Source of the DNA: Pseudomonadota bacterium
GTDB taxonomy: Bacteria > Myxococcota > Bradymonadia > UBA4248
Direction: 5' to 3'
NCBI GenBank assembly: GCA_017629415.1
Contig: JAGBXG010000358.1
Span: forward strand, 1-7,385
Length of the DNA: 7,385 nt
Shown one piece after another: positions 7,101 to 7,385 of this stretch. Below the pieces are notes generated by a model, which was not told the origin of the DNA, did not search any database, and was given only the letters and a program-made list of their open reading frames with translations. The position numbers and the translations under genes are program-made. The stretch's first letter is position 1. Every line of letters starts with the position of its first letter.

Positions 7101-7327
7101 GTTCCGTACGCCGCTTCCGCCCCATCTTCCTATCCGTCACAACGACGTTCCTCGGCGTCTTCCCCATGATCCTCGAAACAAGCAAAGAAGCACGATTCCT
7201 CATTCCTATGGCCATCAGCCTCGGCATCGGCGTCATCTTCTCCGCCGTCATCACCCTGCTTATCGTCCCCTGCAATTACTTAATTTTGGACGATATCAAA
7301 CGCCTGCTCAACCGTATCTTTGGATAA
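4145..7327 (+). CDS. RND efflux pump, inner-membrane permease (AcrB/AcrD/AcrF family, HAE-type)
   Basis: This 1060-residue protein is the proton-driven transporter of the tripartite pump, of standard RND length. TM1 (about 48-68) follows GPLAWMARNHVAANLL, a signature of this pump group. Porter-domain motifs include YPGSSPDEVEEGI (88-100). TM2-TM6 cover about 370-515; TM4 holds the conserved proton-relay pair Asp433-Asp434 (LGIVVDDSIVV). TM7 is near 561-580. The second periplasmic half includes a Gly-rich loop (GPGGGGAGA, 692-700) and RNEVKVFVRYPLADR (781-795). TM8-TM12 cover about 890-1040, ending in VPCNYLILDDIKRL. TM10 reads LSGVVVNASIVM, without the Lys seen in AcrB (Lys940) or the Asp often present in VVVNDS relatives. 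About 35 charged, probably cytoplasmic residues precede the usual family start. It is neither CzcA-like nor SecDF-like. Heavy-metal export is not indicated; the likely substrates are hydrophobic or amphiphilic small molecules, by family only. Confidence 0.97.
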   Translation: MQENKSESQKHTDPMIQDIPQSNEKEIEEKAEKEGLFKGPLAWMARNHVAANLLMFTMILGGIIMVGSLRQELMPNVEAERIQVSASYPGSSPDEVEEGIVIAIEEAVRGINGVKKTTSTASEGSGRVVIELLDGADVMRTRNEIERAVDQIVTFPDDMEKPQVREMTRKQRVLSVLVSGNVGKHALREAAESVRDELLTREGVSIIELSNVESPEIAVEISQEATQAYGLKIADVAQAISSSSVDLSAGNLKAESGAVMLRTQLKKEYASEFENVVLKVEKDGRTVRLSDVATVTDGFEESDYSSYYNGEPAVGLTVYAVGHETPVSVSDTVRDYLADNEGMWPEGISVNIRSDNADSYRVRIDLLMDNAKIGLLLVLFFLGLFLDIRIAFWAAMGMLCAFVGAIAVMVMLDVSFNMISLFAFILALGIVVDDSIVVGEAVYVHREKGASGIVAAIKGLREVSTPVMFSVITTIIAFVPLLFLPGMLGKTYRDLPIIVIIILCLSIFECMLIMPAHLSGMSMNPQGFIKHFRDFQAFIARGFEYIVEKTIRPLITFSLNNRYVVTALSIALIIATIGYVASGRLRYTMMPEVEGDTVSASIRMADGSPVSRMQEVERFFLEKTQNVVKQFGEDTVVGIFSQVSGGSSASVQAYLVPATERTYASSDFANAWRKEIGEIAGVEAMSFRFNQGPGGGGAGASFNLSHRDSKILDAAAEEFATRLKRYNGVKDVDVNVAKGKAQLSYKLTPEARALGVTESDFARQLRAAVHGSEALRQQRGRNEVKVFVRYPLADRQSEALVEDFLIKTPKGGEIPLSAAATVERGHAPKSISRENGKRILTVSAELDGEVTTIESLTKQLNENDIKDMQASFPGLTLSMGGMHADSGEMFSKMALFFGFSIFVMFAMMATAFRSYSQPIMIMLAIPFGFVGAILGHIILGYSLSLISILGMIALSGVVVNASIVMTSVINDNLAEGMTLRDAVIDGSVRRFRPIFLSVTTTFLGVFPMILETSKEARFLIPMAISLGIGVIFSAVITLLIVPCNYLILDDIKRLLNRIFG

Positions 7328-7335
7328 TGACTACC

Positions 7336-7385
7336 GGGGGCAGACGCCCCCTTCGGCGCTATTTGCTGCGCAAATACGCGCCTAC
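7336..7385. repeat. GC-rich intergenic multi-hairpin repeat, copy B (runs to the window end)
   Basis: GGGGGC (7336-7341), loop AGAC, GCCCCC (7346-7351) is followed by GGCGC (7355-7359) plus TATTT (7360-7364), an apical GC-TGC-GC, AAATA (7372-7376), one bulged C, and GCGCC (7378-7382). The order of stems, the TATTT/AAATA inner stem, the bulged C and the closing CTAC match copy A at 716-763. It begins 8 bases after the pump stop codon, so it may end or stabilise the mRNA, though no T-run is visible before the window ends. A third hairpin as in copy A cannot be checked here. Confidence 0.75.

Noticed and set aside
4145..7327. Heavy-metal (CzcA-type) RND pump or SecDF-like protein
   Set aside because: The WMARN N-terminus, VVVN motif in TM10 and YLILDD C-terminus match the AcrB/AcrD/AcrF group; no metal-export signature is visible.
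1..7385. CRISPR array, tRNA, rRNA or insertion sequence
   Set aside because: No regularly spaced repeats, no cloverleaf or rRNA-like sequence, and no transposase reading frame were seen.

Overview
The window carries a complete three-gene, tripartite RND-type efflux system, all on the plus strand, preceded by the 3' part of an unrelated small membrane-anchored protein. The order is: partial hypothetical gene (1-558), outer-membrane factor lipoprotein (1044-2519), periplasmic adaptor (2729-4003), inner-membrane RND pump (4145-7327). An outer-membrane factor and a periplasmic adaptor mean a diderm, Gram-negative bacterium. The coding DNA favours C-ending codons (GTC, ATC, CTC, GCC) and the intergenic DNA holds GC-rich hairpins. 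I cannot place the lineage; a deltaproteobacterial or myxococcal-type genome is only an impression.

Region by region: 1-558 encodes a protein with an N-terminal hydrophobic segment and a small soluble domain; its start lies before the window. 559-1043 is a 485-base noncoding stretch with a GC-rich multi-hairpin repeat (716-776), an 11-bp inverted repeat around an AT-rich centre (826-885), and a good promoter whose -10 box lies inside a perfect 6+6 palindrome (975-1008), just ahead of the outer-membrane factor. 2520-2728 is noncoding and holds two copies of an operator-like motif. 4004-4144 is noncoding and holds two mutually exclusive hairpins. A second copy of the 716-type hairpin repeat starts 8 bases after the pump stop codon and runs off the window end.

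The three proteins should form one envelope-spanning machine: the RND pump takes substrate from the periplasm or inner membrane using the proton gradient, the adaptor bridges, and the lipoprotein channel crosses the outer membrane. The substrate cannot be read from the sequence. No regulator is present in the window, but the dyads upstream of the first and second pump genes suggest transcription-factor control. The genes themselves are a recognisable family. The less ordinary material is in the intergenic DNA, above all a hairpin repeat whose two copies differ by a compensatory base-pair change, and in a pump whose TM10 lacks the usual charged proton-relay residue.
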